Notes under the pieces: generated by a model
What the model saw: only the letters and a program-made list of their open reading frames with translations
Told to the model about the DNA's origin: nothing
Database searches by the model: none
NCBI GenBank assembly: GCA_903885605.1
Contig: CAISJD010000075.1
Location: 34,629 to 98,628, forward strand
Length of the DNA: 64,000 nt
Direction: 5' to 3'
Source: an uncultured Chthonomonas sp.
GTDB lineage: Bacteria; Armatimonadota; Chthonomonadetes; Chthonomonadales; CAJBBX01
Translations under genes and position numbers: made by a program
Shown: piece after piece, positions 15,502 through 25,342 of the stretch
Layout: every line of letters begins with the position of its first letter
How positions within the stretch are numbered: the stretch's first letter is position 1

Positions 15502-17595
15502 ATGGGTAATCTCTTCCAGAACCAGGGGGACACTACCGAGGGCGCCGTCTCCGCGCTCACGGGCAACGGCGAGGTCTGCACCACGCTTGGGCCCACGGGG
15601 TACCACTCGGGTTGCCACCGCGTGGGCTCGCCGGCACGCCTCACCCAGCACTTCGTATGGGCCGGCCGACGCCTGCATGGACCACATCACGAACTTGCGG
15701 ACTTCGGCACACTCACGCTGCGGGTCTCGCTGGACGGGCGCGACCTGACGCTGGGCGACTGGAAGCAATCCATCGACCCGGAGACAGGCGTCGTCCACTC
15801 CACGTGCAGCTTTGGCCGCGTACTGCTCCGCACCCGGAGTTTCGTCTGCCTGCCGGACAACGTCTTCTACGCCCGGACCACCGCGCTCTGTACCGGAGAG
15901 ACCGCAGGTGAACTGGCGATCACGGTCACCTACACGCTCGGGCAGCTGGCGGACGACGCCCAGTGGCGCACCGAGACCGACGGGGCGGCCCTCGCCTACT
16001 CCATCGAACAGATGCTCGGTGAGGTCCGGGTGACCGCCTGGGCCGAAGGAGCCGACACGAGCCGGCTGCAGACCGTGGAGCAGCGCTGCGCTGTCACGCA
16101 CACGCTACAGGCCGAGCCGGGATCGGGCATGGTGGTTACTACGGCGGTGCAGTTCAGCGACCGGCTCCGCTACACGCCGCCACTGTCACGCGCCCAGGTG
16201 GCGGCGGCAGAGACGCAGCAAACCGACGCCTGGGCCCAGTTCACTTTGCGCAGCCGCATGACGACGGGCTGCCCCGAGGTGGACGCCTTTCGCGCCATGG
16301 GGCTCTACACGCTGCGCTGCCAGTGGACGCCCTGGTCGGTCCCGGCCTCGCTCTCCGTGCCCTATTGGGGCGGCGGGGCCTTCCACGACGAGATGTACCC
16401 CTTTATGGCCATGCTCAGCGCGGGCCACAGCGACCTGGCGAAGCGATGCTGCTACTTCCGCCTCGCCACCCTCCCCGCAGCTCTGGCCCGAGGCCTGGGG
16501 CGAGGCGCACTCTACCCCTGGAGCAGCACCGAGGCCGGCGAGGAGCGCGACCCGCACGGCAACTGGCTCACCGAGCGGTTCCACCTCGGCCAGTTCGCCG
16601 CCTGCATCGCGGCGCTCTGGGAGATGGAGCGCGACCCGCGGACGCTGGCCGAGCTCTACCCGGTCCTGCGCGCCGTGACGCGGTACCTCGAAACGCAGGT
16701 GGTGGAGGGGTTGCCGGGCGGAGCCGCGGGCACGAGGCCCTGTGTCGACTTCGACGAGTCCGTGGGCATCGTGCGCAACGGCCCGTATACCGTCGGAGCA
16801 GCGGCGGCGGCGCTGGGATGGGCCGCTCAGGCAGCCGAGGCGCTGGGCGCCGACCCGTGGTTCGTGAAGCCATGGCGGCAGCTGTCCGCTGCCGTCGCGC
16901 AGTCACTGGCATTGGAGGACGGCTGCTTCGCAATTCCTGACGCCCAGGCGTTCCACTACTCGGTCCTCGGCCCGATTTACCCGTTCCGGCTCCAGGTCGG
17001 TACGCCTATCGCCCGGAGGACCGCCGCGAGGGTCCACCAGTTGTGCCGGTCCGGCCGAGCCTGGAAGCCCGGCTTCTCCGCCGTGTTCGACGCGTCCGAG
17101 TGGATGTGGACCGCCGGCCATCTAGCCGTCGTCCACGCGATGCACCAGCAGGCGCCCAGCGCCTGGGAGGCCATCCAGGGCGGCCCGGCAAGCGCGGGCC
17201 CGTACCTCTCTCCCAACGAGCATGTGGCCGCCAATGGAGACTACCGCGTGCCCTGGTTCACAACGGGCGTAGGCGCCTGGCTCTACGGGCTACACGCTTC
17301 TGCGGCGCATGTCGATGGTGATGAGCTCCGCGTCGGCTGGGGCATCTCCCCTGCCCTCGAGCGCGTCGAGTTCACGGGCCTCGCCGGTCCGTCCGGCACG
17401 CGCGTGTCCGGTATGATGGAGCGAGGGTGCATCAAGGCCCTCACCGTGAGCAACGAGGCCGACGTCAGCCTGCGACTGGCCATGCCGGCCGCCGCATGCC
17501 CCGCCTCACTCAGCGCGCCGCGGCTACCCGACGATGGTCGATCGGCCGTCTTCGAGTTGCGACTGAGGCCAGGCCAGACCGTGGTTGCCGGCTAA
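15502..17595 (+). CDS. GH65-like (alpha/alpha)6-barrel glycosidase or phosphorylase
   Basis: A 697-residue protein without a signal peptide. The N-terminal 240 residues look like a beta-sandwich. The central part resembles GH65-type barrels: GAFHDEMYPFM near residue 295, a GALYPWSSTEAGEE block near 340, and VDFDESVGIVRNGPYTVGAA near 415. In the last block the Glu falls where GH65 enzymes have their general acid in DEYHE. The final 100 residues form a beta domain. Substrate is not readable; alpha-linked disaccharides would fit the fold. It begins 98 bases from the divergent esterase and is followed 27 bases later by a GNAT gene, so the two are likely co-transcribed. Confidence 0.65.
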   Translation: MGNLFQNQGDTTEGAVSALTGNGEVCTTLGPTGYHSGCHRVGSPARLTQHFVWAGRRLHGPHHELADFGTLTLRVSLDGRDLTLGDWKQSIDPETGVVHSTCSFGRVLLRTRSFVCLPDNVFYARTTALCTGETAGELAITVTYTLGQLADDAQWRTETDGAALAYSIEQMLGEVRVTAWAEGADTSRLQTVEQRCAVTHTLQAEPGSGMVVTTAVQFSDRLRYTPPLSRAQVAAAETQQTDAWAQFTLRSRMTTGCPEVDAFRAMGLYTLRCQWTPWSVPASLSVPYWGGGAFHDEMYPFMAMLSAGHSDLAKRCCYFRLATLPAALARGLGRGALYPWSSTEAGEERDPHGNWLTERFHLGQFAACIAALWEMERDPRTLAELYPVLRAVTRYLETQVVEGLPGGAAGTRPCVDFDESVGIVRNGPYTVGAAAAALGWAAQAAEALGADPWFVKPWRQLSAAVAQSLALEDGCFAIPDAQAFHYSVLGPIYPFRLQVGTPIARRTAARVHQLCRSGRAWKPGFSAVFDASEWMWTAGHLAVVHAMHQQAPSAWEAIQGGPASAGPYLSPNEHVAANGDYRVPWFTTGVGAWLYGLHASAAHVDGDELRVGWGISPALERVEFTGLAGPSGTRVSGMMERGCIKALTVSNEADVSLRLAMPAAACPASLSAPRLPDDGRSAVFELRLRPGQTVVAG

Positions 17596-17622
17596 TAGAC
17601 CCCTCCCCAGGAGATACCCTGT

Positions 17623-18114
17623 ATGCCCGATATGCTCGTTCAGCTGCTGAAGCTCCCGCCGCTGGAGCCCTGCCTTGAGGAGATGCGAAGCCAGGATGTG
17701 GTGATCCGGCGCGCCAATCCGTTCGAGGCGACCGCGGTGCGTGAGTTCGTCACGACGCACTTCGGCACGGCGTGGGCCGACGAGGTTATGCCCGGGTTGA
17801 TGAGCCGGCCCGGCACCGTGGCGCTGGCCATCCGCGAAGGGCAGATCATCGGGTTTGCGGCTTTCGAATGTACGCGCAAGGCCTTCTTCGGTCCCACAGG
17901 CGTCGCCGAGGCGGAGCGTGGCAAGGGCATCGGCAAGGCGCTGCTCGTCGCCTCCATGTGGGGCCTGCGGGAGTTGGGCTACGTCTATGGGATCATCGGA
18001 GGCGCGGGTCCGACCGGTTTCTACGAGGGCGTGGTAGGAGCAGCGGCTATCCCCGACAGCTCGCCAGGCATCTACGAGCACATGCTTCGCTCCAAACCCA
18101 AAGCAGACGCCTGA
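17623..18114 (+). CDS. GNAT family N-acetyltransferase
   Basis: A 163-residue protein with the acetyl-CoA pyrophosphate loop ERGKGIGKALL near residue 107 and a beta4 segment FGPTGV. The C-terminus (GPTGFYEGVVGAAAIPDSSPGIYEHML) resembles GNAT enzymes of sugar-amine metabolism. AGGAGA lies upstream of the ATG. The substrate is unknown; nearness to a glycosidase hints at carbohydrate chemistry. A perfect 12-base-pair hairpin overlaps its stop codon. Confidence 0.8.
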   Translation: MPDMLVQLLKLPPLEPCLEEMRSQDVVIRRANPFEATAVREFVTTHFGTAWADEVMPGLMSRPGTVALAIREGQIIGFAAFECTRKAFFGPTGVAEAERGKGIGKALLVASMWGLRELGYVYGIIGGAGPTGFYEGVVGAAAIPDSSPGIYEHMLRSKPKADA

Positions 18115-18133
18115 GCCGGTTGGCTCAGGCGTC
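18106..18133. terminator. Bidirectional terminator hairpin between GNAT gene and nuoN
   Basis: GACGCCTGAGCC (18106-18117) and GGCTCAGGCGTC (18122-18133) pair perfectly over 12 bases with a GGTT loop, between converging genes. The stem includes the GNAT stop codon. No T tract follows on either side, so termination would rest on stem strength. Confidence 0.6.
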
Positions 18134-18171
18134 CGCACAGAGGCTCCGAGAGCAGACTGCAGACCGTCGGC

Positions 18172-19656
18172 CTACCGCACCATGCCGATCAGGCCCATCA
18201 GCAAGCCCGGCATCACACCCAGCACGAGGACGGCCGTGGCGGAGATCGCCGCCACCCAACCTGCAGCCCTGGGCGCGCCGGCGCGAACGGGCTCCGCGCC
18301 TGCCTCCTCGAAGCACATAGTCAGGACGACGCGCAGGTAGTAGTAGGCCGCCACGACGCTCACCAGGGCCAGCGTCACAGCGAGTGCCATCTCGCGCCCG
18401 GCTACCGCCGCCCAGAATATCTGCAGCTTGCCCATGAAGCCGATGGGGGGGGGAACGCCGCCCAGCGAGAGCATCAGGGCCGCCATGCCGTACGCCGTCG
18501 CGGGCCGGCGCCGGGCTAGACCCTTCAGATCGGCAAGCGTCTGGCACTCGGCGCCGGAGCCGCTGATGTAGGTCAGGACGGCGAATGCGCCCATAGTCAT
18601 GATGGCGTAGGCCAGCAGATAGAAGACCGCCCCCGACATGGCCAGCGTCTGGGTGTCAAGCGCGGCGCCCTTGGCGTGGGAGGCGCCCAGGGCGGCCACC
18701 GCCACCATCAGGTAGCCGGCGTGCGCCACACCGGAGTAGGCCAGCATCCGCTTGATGTTCTGCTGCGCGACGGCGATGACGTTTCCCGCAACCATTGAGA
18801 GGACCGCCAAGAGCCGCACGGCGGGCAGCCACGTGGCATAGAGCGGAGCCAATGTGTCGGCCAACCGGATCAGCACGGCGAATGCGGCGATCTTGGCCAC
18901 CACGGACATGAACGCGGTTACCGGTAGCGGGGCGCCCTCATAGGCATCAGGCGACCACTGGTGGAACGGAGCCACCGCAGCCTTGAACGCCAGGCCGATA
19001 ACGACCAGCGCCAGTCCGCCGGCGAACATGGCCGACTGGACACTCTCCTTGATGACCGCAGAGCGAAGGGCCTCGATATTCGTGCTGCCCGAGGAGCCGT
19101 AGACCAGCACGATGCCGTAGAGCATCAGTGCACTGGCGAACGCTCCGAGCAGGAAGTACTTCAGCGACGCCTCACCGCCTCGAGCATCCTCACGCACGAA
19201 GCCCGTCATGATGTAGAGGCCGAACGAGAGCAACTCGATGCCCAGGAAGACGACCACGAGGTCACGAGCCATCGACATCAACATGGCGCCGCTGAGCGAC
19301 GTCAGCAGCAGGACATAGTACTCTGGGTTGTCATAGCCTCGCGCCGCCAGGTAGGTGGGCGCCAGGGCCACAGCCATTATGCCGCAGAGCAGCAGGATCG
19401 TGCAGATCGACGCCGTCAGAGGGTCCCCGGCGATCGATCCGCCGAAGGCGATGACGTTCAGCGCATCGTTGCCCTGCCGCACGAGGAACGCCAGCGAGGC
19501 CAGGAGCGCCACTCCGGCCGGCGCGGCCGATACACCGGGCCGAGTCGAACGTCGCAACGGGCGGGCGAACAGGAGCAGCAAGCAGGCGCCGACCCATAGC
19601 GCGATTAGCGGGTAGATGAAGGCGATCTCCGCCATCACATTGATGTCACGCCTCAT
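18172..19656 (-). CDS. nuoN: NADH-quinone oxidoreductase subunit N
   Basis: The 494-residue antiporter-like membrane subunit of complex I has about 14 hydrophobic segments. They include the conserved lysine/histidine region FKAAVAPFHQWSPDAYEGAP near residue 225 and GVAHAGYLMVA near 310. It takes part in proton pumping in the membrane arm. It starts by ATGA overlap with nuoM and is the last gene of the nuo operon. Confidence 0.96.
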   Translation of the reverse strand: MRRDINVMAEIAFIYPLIALWVGACLLLLFARPLRRSTRPGVSAAPAGVALLASLAFLVRQGNDALNVIAFGGSIAGDPLTASICTILLLCGIMAVALAPTYLAARGYDNPEYYVLLLTSLSGAMLMSMARDLVVVFLGIELLSFGLYIMTGFVREDARGGEASLKYFLLGAFASALMLYGIVLVYGSSGSTNIEALRSAVIKESVQSAMFAGGLALVVIGLAFKAAVAPFHQWSPDAYEGAPLPVTAFMSVVAKIAAFAVLIRLADTLAPLYATWLPAVRLLAVLSMVAGNVIAVAQQNIKRMLAYSGVAHAGYLMVAVAALGASHAKGAALDTQTLAMSGAVFYLLAYAIMTMGAFAVLTYISGSGAECQTLADLKGLARRRPATAYGMAALMLSLGGVPPPIGFMGKLQIFWAAVAGREMALAVTLALVSVVAAYYYLRVVLTMCFEEAGAEPVRAGAPRAAGWVAAISATAVLVLGVMPGLLMGLIGMVR

Positions 19657-21275
19657 CGCCGCACTCCATCCATGCCGGGTAAGGCAATGTACTCAATCGG
19701 CGGCGCCTTCGGCCGCACCAGCTTGGGCGCGGTGATCGTGGGCTCCATGTAGCGGACCCAGGGCGTCACCGCCACGCCGAACCAGAAGACCAGCACCACG
19801 AGCGGAACAAGGACCAGCTTCTCCCGAAGGGAGAGGTCCGGCATAGTACGGTTCTCCTCCTTCGACGCCGGCCCGGCGAAGACGCGCTGGAAGAGCCAGA
19901 GCATATAGACCGCGGAGAGGATAGCCCCAATGGCCGCAACGGCGGTCCAGACCGGCCCGGATGTCTTGGAGAGGTAGCTCCCCTGCAAGATGGCGAACTC
20001 TCCCACGAAGCCGTTCGTCAGCGGCAAGGCCACCGAGCTGAGCAAGGCAACCAGGAAGAAGAACGAGAGCACCGGCACGGAACGCTTCAGGCCGCCGAAG
20101 GCGCTGATCTCCCGCGTATGCCTCCGCTCGTACAGACAGCCCACGAGGAAAAAGAGCATGCCTGTCGAAACGCCATGGTTGATGCTCTGCAGAAGCGCGC
20201 CCATCATGCCGAGGTGCGTAAATGAGAAGACGCCAAGCATCACGTAGCCGAGGTGGCTCACGCTGGAGTAGGCCACCAGCTTCTTCATGTCAGGCTGCAC
20301 CGCTGCCACGACCGCGCCATAGATGATCCCGATCACCGCCAGCGCAATGAAGAGCCCCGACGACTGCATGGCCTGATGCGGGAACATCGGCAGGCAGATG
20401 CGCATGAAGCCGTAGACGCCCATCTTCAGCATGACGCCTGCAAGGATCACCGATCCCGCAGTGGGCGCCTCGACGTGCGCGTCAGGTAGCCACGTATGGA
20501 ACGGGAACATGGGCACCTTGACCATGAAGGCCAGGGCGAAGGAGGCGTAAATCCACATGAGTGACTGCGCCGGGAAGCCTTGCAGCTTGTCGTTCAGCTC
20601 ACTGCCAGGGATGCTCAGGGCGCTCAGGTCCGACGAGCCGACCAGCCGTATCACCGCCACCAGCCCAACCAGCATCAGGACACTGCCCGCGAAGGTGTAG
20701 AGGAAGAACTTCACGGCTGCGTAGGTGCGACGCTCGTGGCCCCAGATGCCGATGAGGAAGTACATCGGGATCAGGACTGCTTCCCAGAACACGTAGAAGA
20801 GGATCAGGTCGAGCGCGCAGAAGACGCCGAGCATGGCCGATTCCAGCACGAGCAGGAAGGCCATGTACTCCTTTATGCGCTTCGTGACGGTGAACGAGTA
20901 CCCGATGGCAAGCACCGACAGGAAGGTCGTCAGGGCCACCAGGAGCACACTGATGCCGTCAACACCTACCGTGTACTTGGCGCCGAACATGGGCAGCCAG
21001 TCGGCGGTCTCGAGGAACTGGTAGCCGGCCTTCATCTGGAACCTGGCAAGGAGCACGCAGGAGAGCGCGAAGGTCGCCAGGGAAACCACCAGAGCGAAGA
21101 GGCGGATCGCAGCCGCTCGCCCGCCGGGCATGGACGGGCCGGCGTGGGGATCAGGCTCCGCACCGTGTGCCGCCGCCTCGGGGGCCGCTGGGAAGAGCGC
21201 CAGTAGCGCGAATGCGCCCACCAGCGGCAGGAAGATCAGGGCAGATAGAAGATGATCAGTGAGCATCGGGGGCAC
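19653..21275 (-). CDS. nuoM: NADH-quinone oxidoreductase subunit M
   Basis: The 540-residue antiporter-like subunit has MFPFHTWLPDAHVEAPTAGSV near residue 260, a catalytic-type glutamate in LVLESAMLGVF, and SSVSHLGYVMLG. A loop near residues 30-55 (EAAAHGAEPDPHAGPS) is longer than in E. coli. The frame starts with GTG at 21275; the ATG three codons later (21266) would also work. It lies 18 bases after the nuoL stop. Confidence 0.95.
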   Translation of the reverse strand: MPPMLTDHLLSALIFLPLVGAFALLALFPAAPEAAAHGAEPDPHAGPSMPGGRAAAIRLFALVVSLATFALSCVLLARFQMKAGYQFLETADWLPMFGAKYTVGVDGISVLLVALTTFLSVLAIGYSFTVTKRIKEYMAFLLVLESAMLGVFCALDLILFYVFWEAVLIPMYFLIGIWGHERRTYAAVKFFLYTFAGSVLMLVGLVAVIRLVGSSDLSALSIPGSELNDKLQGFPAQSLMWIYASFALAFMVKVPMFPFHTWLPDAHVEAPTAGSVILAGVMLKMGVYGFMRICLPMFPHQAMQSSGLFIALAVIGIIYGAVVAAVQPDMKKLVAYSSVSHLGYVMLGVFSFTHLGMMGALLQSINHGVSTGMLFFLVGCLYERRHTREISAFGGLKRSVPVLSFFFLVALLSSVALPLTNGFVGEFAILQGSYLSKTSGPVWTAVAAIGAILSAVYMLWLFQRVFAGPASKEENRTMPDLSLREKLVLVPLVVLVFWFGVAVTPWVRYMEPTITAPKLVRPKAPPIEYIALPGMDGVRR

Positions 21276-21293
21276 CCGCTACGCGTAATGAAA

Positions 21294-23342
21294 TCATGGC
21301 CGCACGGAGCCTCCGAGCACCCACGCAACCACCACAGCCGCACCCACCAGCATCGTGACCGCATAGCTCCGCAGGTAGCCTGACTGGGTGCGACGCACCA
21401 CCTCGGCGATCGCACCGGTGACCCAAGCGACAGCGTTCACTGCGCCGTCGATGAGCATTCGATCGGCCCAGCGCCACACACGGTCGGCGAGCTGGCCGCC
21501 GCCGCCGATGCAGATGCGCGAGAGTGTGCCGTCGATGTACCAGAGGTTCGTCGCTCCAATGAAGAGCGGGTTGGATGACCGCGTCCGCTCGTCAGCCAGG
21601 AAGCCGCTCTTGCCCTTGGTACGGTAGGCATGCAACCCGAAGCCGACGCCCAGCGCCGCGACGAGGGCGCCCACCAGGAGGCCCGTGGCCGCCGGCATGC
21701 CCTCATGCGGGACGATCAGGTTCCGAGAAGCGACCGACGGCTCCAGGAAGTGCTCGAAGGCGTTGGCCCACGGGGTGCCGACGAGACCGCCGACGACCGA
21801 GAGAGCCGCCAGCACGATCAGCGGAACGGTCATCGAGCGCGGCGACTCGTGGACGCCGCCATGACCATGCCCGTGGCCGTCATCGCCGCCATGGCCCTTG
21901 TCGCCATGCGGTTCCACGAAGCGCTGGGGCGTCCAGAACGTCTTGGCCATGAGGCGGGTCATGTAGAAGGCTGTCAGGAGGGCGGTGCCGACCCCTACCG
22001 CGTAGAGCAGCAAGCCATACCGCGGTGCGCCCAGGGCCGAGTTAAGGATCAGGTCTTTGCTCCAGAATCCGGAGAAGACCGGAATGCCAGCGATCGCCAG
22101 CCAACCGGCGACCATGGTCCCGTGCGTAACACGGATGCGCCCGGCCAGGCCGCCCATCTTCCGCATATCCTGCTCGCCGCTCATGGCGTGGATCACTGAG
22201 CCCGCACCGAGGAAGAGCAGCGCCTTGAAGAAGGCGTGCGTCGTGACGTGGAACATGCCTGCCGCGAACGCGCCGACGCCGCAACCAAGGAACATATAGC
22301 CTAGCTGCGAAACGGTCGAGTAGGCCAGCACCTTCTTGATGTCGTTCTGGACAGCCGCGATCCCTGCGGCCAGCACCGCAGTGAAGAGGCCGATCGCCGC
22401 AACCACCATCATGGCGGACGGGGCCTGGGCGAAAATCGGCGACAGGCGCGTTACCATCACCACGCCTGCGGTCACCATGGTCGCCGCGTGGATCAACGCC
22501 GAGACCGGCGTCGGCCCGGCCATTGCGTCCGGTAGCCAGATATACAGCGGGAACTGCGCCGACTTGCCGCAGGCTCCCACGAAGAAGAGCAGCGAGATCA
22601 ACGTCGCCGAGCCAACGGTGAGGGCCGCTGTAGCAGTCCTGCCATGCTCCGCAAGGTCAAGGAAGCCGGTCCCGTCGGCGGCGCGGAAGCTCAGCGTGCC
22701 GAAGAGCGAGAAGACCGTCATCATTCCCAGCAGGAAGCCGACGTCGCCGATGCGGTTAACGATGAACGCCTTGTTCCCCGCCTTGGCGTTCTCGGGATCC
22801 TCGAACCAGAACGAGATGAGGAGGTAGGAGCAGAGCCCCACACCTTCCCAGCCCACGAACATGAGGGCCGCGCTGGATCCGAGCACCAGGACCAGCATCA
22901 TAAAGATGAACAGGTTGAAGTAGGTGAAGAAGCGGGGATAGTCGCGGTCCGTCGCCATGTAGCCGGTGGCGTAGAGGTGGATGAGGCCGCCGACGCCGGT
23001 GACGATGAGGCACATCAGCATCGACAGCGGGTCCACCAGCGCCTCAAAGCGCAAGTGCACCGTACCCATCTTGATCCAGTCCGGCGTAGAGCCTCCGGGA
23101 CCAAGGCCCGCCAGCGCGCGCCGATGCTCACCGCCGTTGGCTACGAGGTCGCTCAGGACCACGCAGGAAACAGCGAACGAAGCCAGCACGAGGCCTGTCG
23201 CCACGGCGCCCACCAGCCAGCGCCCCCGTTTGTCACCCAGTGCGGCGATCACGCGTGCGCCCAATCCGGCATGGAGCAGGGCTCCCACCAGCGGCAGCAC
23301 GGGTATTAGCCACACCCATTGCCCGGTATGCAGGTCATGCAT
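21294..23342 (-). CDS. nuoL: NADH-quinone oxidoreductase subunit L
   Basis: The 682-residue distal antiporter-like subunit has PLYIWLPDAMAGPTPVSALIHAATMVTAGV near residue 245, VGWEGVGLCSYLLI near 130 and the long C-terminal part that forms the lateral helix. A His/Gly-rich stretch (GHGGDDGHGHGHGG) near residue 490 interrupts the hydrophobic C-terminal region; similar loops occur in other NuoL proteins. It pumps protons in the membrane arm. ATG 23342 has no clear ribosome site and lies 43 bases after nuoK. Confidence 0.96.
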   Translation of the reverse strand: MHDLHTGQWVWLIPVLPLVGALLHAGLGARVIAALGDKRGRWLVGAVATGLVLASFAVSCVVLSDLVANGGEHRRALAGLGPGGSTPDWIKMGTVHLRFEALVDPLSMLMCLIVTGVGGLIHLYATGYMATDRDYPRFFTYFNLFIFMMLVLVLGSSAALMFVGWEGVGLCSYLLISFWFEDPENAKAGNKAFIVNRIGDVGFLLGMMTVFSLFGTLSFRAADGTGFLDLAEHGRTATAALTVGSATLISLLFFVGACGKSAQFPLYIWLPDAMAGPTPVSALIHAATMVTAGVVMVTRLSPIFAQAPSAMMVVAAIGLFTAVLAAGIAAVQNDIKKVLAYSTVSQLGYMFLGCGVGAFAAGMFHVTTHAFFKALLFLGAGSVIHAMSGEQDMRKMGGLAGRIRVTHGTMVAGWLAIAGIPVFSGFWSKDLILNSALGAPRYGLLLYAVGVGTALLTAFYMTRLMAKTFWTPQRFVEPHGDKGHGGDDGHGHGHGGVHESPRSMTVPLIVLAALSVVGGLVGTPWANAFEHFLEPSVASRNLIVPHEGMPAATGLLVGALVAALGVGFGLHAYRTKGKSGFLADERTRSSNPLFIGATNLWYIDGTLSRICIGGGGQLADRVWRWADRMLIDGAVNAVAWVTGAIAEVVRRTQSGYLRSYAVTMLVGAAVVVAWVLGGSVRP

Positions 23343-23385
23343 GCGATGCTAATCCGTTCTCACGATACGATTGGAGCGCCATGCG

Positions 23386-23694
23386 CTACAGCTTAAGCAG
23401 ATTGACCTCGTCGATGTCGATGGTCTCGCGCGAGCGGAAGATGCTGACGATGATCCCGAGGCCGATCGCCACCTCGGCCGCCGCCACGGCCATCACGAAA
23501 ATGGCCATCATCTGCCCGGAGATTGAGCCCAGGTGCTTGCCCATGGCGACGAGCGCCAGGTTGGCGGCGTTGAGCATCAACTCGATGCACATGAAGATAA
23601 CGATCGGGTTCCGCTTGATCCCCACCCCCACCGCCCCGATTGCGAACAGGATGGCGGAGAGGCCGATGTAGTGCGTCGCGGTGATCGGACCCAT
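23386..23694 (-). CDS. nuoK: NADH-quinone oxidoreductase subunit K
   Basis: A 102-residue subunit with three transmembrane helices. The conserved glutamate in [15 protein letters not shown] and the [15 protein letters not shown] segment with its second glutamate are present. Both are needed for proton transfer in the family. It directly abuts nuoJ (stop at 23695, start at 23694). Confidence 0.96.
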   Translation of the reverse strand: MGPITATHYIGLSAILFAIGAVGVGIKRNPIVIFMCIELMLNAANLALVAMGKHLGSISGQMMAIFVMAVAAAEVAIGLGIIVSIFRSRETIDIDEVNLLKL

Positions 23695-24207
23695 CTAGTC
23701 GCTCCTCCGCTGGGCCAGCACCACGGCCCCGACCACGCCCACCAGCAGCAGTACCGAAGTCAACTCAAAGGCGAATAGCCACGGCCGACCCGGGTCGAAC
23801 AGGGCGTACCCGATCTCCTGAACCGTGCCTGGCAAGGGCGCCTTCACCGCGCGGCCGGGCGCCATCTTCAGCGCGCCGGCAAACGCCAGGCATCCGAGGA
23901 GCGCGGACGAAGCCAGCAACGCCACCGGCTTGCTGAGCCCCACCCGATCCATCATCGGGGTAGGAGCGCCGAGGTTCAGCAGCATGATGACGAACAGGAA
24001 GAGCACCATGATGGCGCCGGCGTAGACGATCAGCTGCACGGCGCCTACGAACTCGGCGCCCTGGGCAAAGTAGAAGACCGACAGGCAGCACATCACGCCC
24101 ACGAGGGCCAGTGCGCTCCGAACCGGGTTCCGGTTCGCGACCACCTGCACCGCCGCCAAGACGCACAGTGCAGCCAGGATCCAGAAGCCGATGCTGTTAC
24201 CTTGCAT
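23695..24207 (-). CDS. nuoJ: NADH-quinone oxidoreductase subunit J
   Basis: The 170-residue membrane subunit has five hydrophobic segments and the conserved FVGAVQLIVYAGAIMVLFLFVIML segment, site of the pi-bulge helix in complex I. It overlaps nuoH by 11 bases. In most bacteria nuoI stands between nuoH and nuoJ; here there is no room for it. Confidence 0.95.
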   Translation of the reverse strand: MQGNSIGFWILAALCVLAAVQVVANRNPVRSALALVGVMCCLSVFYFAQGAEFVGAVQLIVYAGAIMVLFLFVIMLLNLGAPTPMMDRVGLSKPVALLASSALLGCLAFAGALKMAPGRAVKAPLPGTVQEIGYALFDPGRPWLFAFELTSVLLLVGVVGAVVLAQRRSD

Positions 24208-25342
24208 TGGGCGCCCTCGGTGCCGGCTTGTCGGCGTCGTGCGGTGCTTCGATCACGGGCCAGCCGCTCTTCTTGTCGGCAGGGGTCCGCACAGCGTCCC
24301 AGGTTGCGGTCAGGACCAGGGCCGCCAGCGCGATCGGCAGCAGCCGCTTCCATCCCAGCGCCATCAGGGCGTCATAGCGCAGGCGCGGCAGCGTTGCCCG
24401 AACCCAGACGTAGACCATAACGAAGGCGACCACCTTCAGGATGAACCAGACGAAGCCGGGAACGAAGTTCAGCGCGGGGTGCGGGCTGTTCCAGCCGCCG
24501 AACCAGAGCGCGGTGGCCACCCCCGAGATCACGAGCATGCTGGCGTACTCGCACATGAAGAACATGGCGAACTTCATGGAGGAGTACTCCGTGTGGAAAC
24601 CGGCCACCAGCTCGGACTCCGCCTCGGGCAAGTCGAACGGCGCCCGGTTCGTCTCGGCCACCATGGCGATCAGGTAGACGACCGTGGCGATAAAGCCCAG
24701 AGGCAGGAACTTGGCAATGTTCCAGTCGGCCACCGTGCCCGCCTGCGAGCGGACGATCTCAACCATATTGGTTGAGCCGCTGATCAGGACGCCCGTGAGC
24801 ACGGCCATGGTCATGGAGAGCTCGTAGCTGATGGTCTGCGCCGACGAGCGTAGCCCGCCCATGAGCGAGTACTTATTGTTGGATGCCCAGCCAGCCAGGA
24901 CGATCCCATAGACCTGCAGGGAAGTCAGGCCCAACAGGTAGAGGATGCCGATGTTCACGTTGCCGACCACGAAGGGGATCGACTCGATCCGGCCTCCGCC
25001 CATGTCGATCCGGAGGTCCGCCACGGGGAGTACCGCGCAGGCCGCCAGTGCAGGGATCATCATGAGTACGGGAGCGGCATAGTAGATCGTGGCGTCAATC
25101 GCGCTGGGCCGGATGTCCTCTTTGAGGAACAGCTTGATGCCGTCCGCGAAGGCCTGCAAGAGGCCGCGCGGGCCGACGCGGTTGGGACCCAGCCGATCCT
25201 GGATCAGGGCGAGCGCGACACGCTCGTACCAGACCAGGAACGGCGTCATCAGCAGGATAACGCCCAGGATCGTGACCAGCGCCACATAGGGCAGCAGGTC
25301 CACCAGGTGGAACGGGCCGAGGCTTAAGTTTGGTATGACCAT
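24197..25342 (-). CDS. nuoH: NADH-quinone oxidoreductase subunit H
   Basis: NuoH (381 aa) anchors the peripheral arm and forms much of the quinone tunnel. It shows ERVALALIQDRLGPNRVGPRGLLQAFADGIKLFLKED, AETNRAPFDLPEAESELVAGFHTEYS, and RYDALMALGWKRLLP near the end. The start codon overlaps the nuoG stop by one base. The C-terminal tail of about 40 charged residues (TPADKKSGWPVIEAPHDADK...) is longer than usual. Confidence 0.97.
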   Translation of the reverse strand: MVIPNLSLGPFHLVDLLPYVALVTILGVILLMTPFLVWYERVALALIQDRLGPNRVGPRGLLQAFADGIKLFLKEDIRPSAIDATIYYAAPVLMMIPALAACAVLPVADLRIDMGGGRIESIPFVVGNVNIGILYLLGLTSLQVYGIVLAGWASNNKYSLMGGLRSSAQTISYELSMTMAVLTGVLISGSTNMVEIVRSQAGTVADWNIAKFLPLGFIATVVYLIAMVAETNRAPFDLPEAESELVAGFHTEYSSMKFAMFFMCEYASMLVISGVATALWFGGWNSPHPALNFVPGFVWFILKVVAFVMVYVWVRATLPRLRYDALMALGWKRLLPIALAALVLTATWDAVRTPADKKSGWPVIEAPHDADKPAPRAPNAR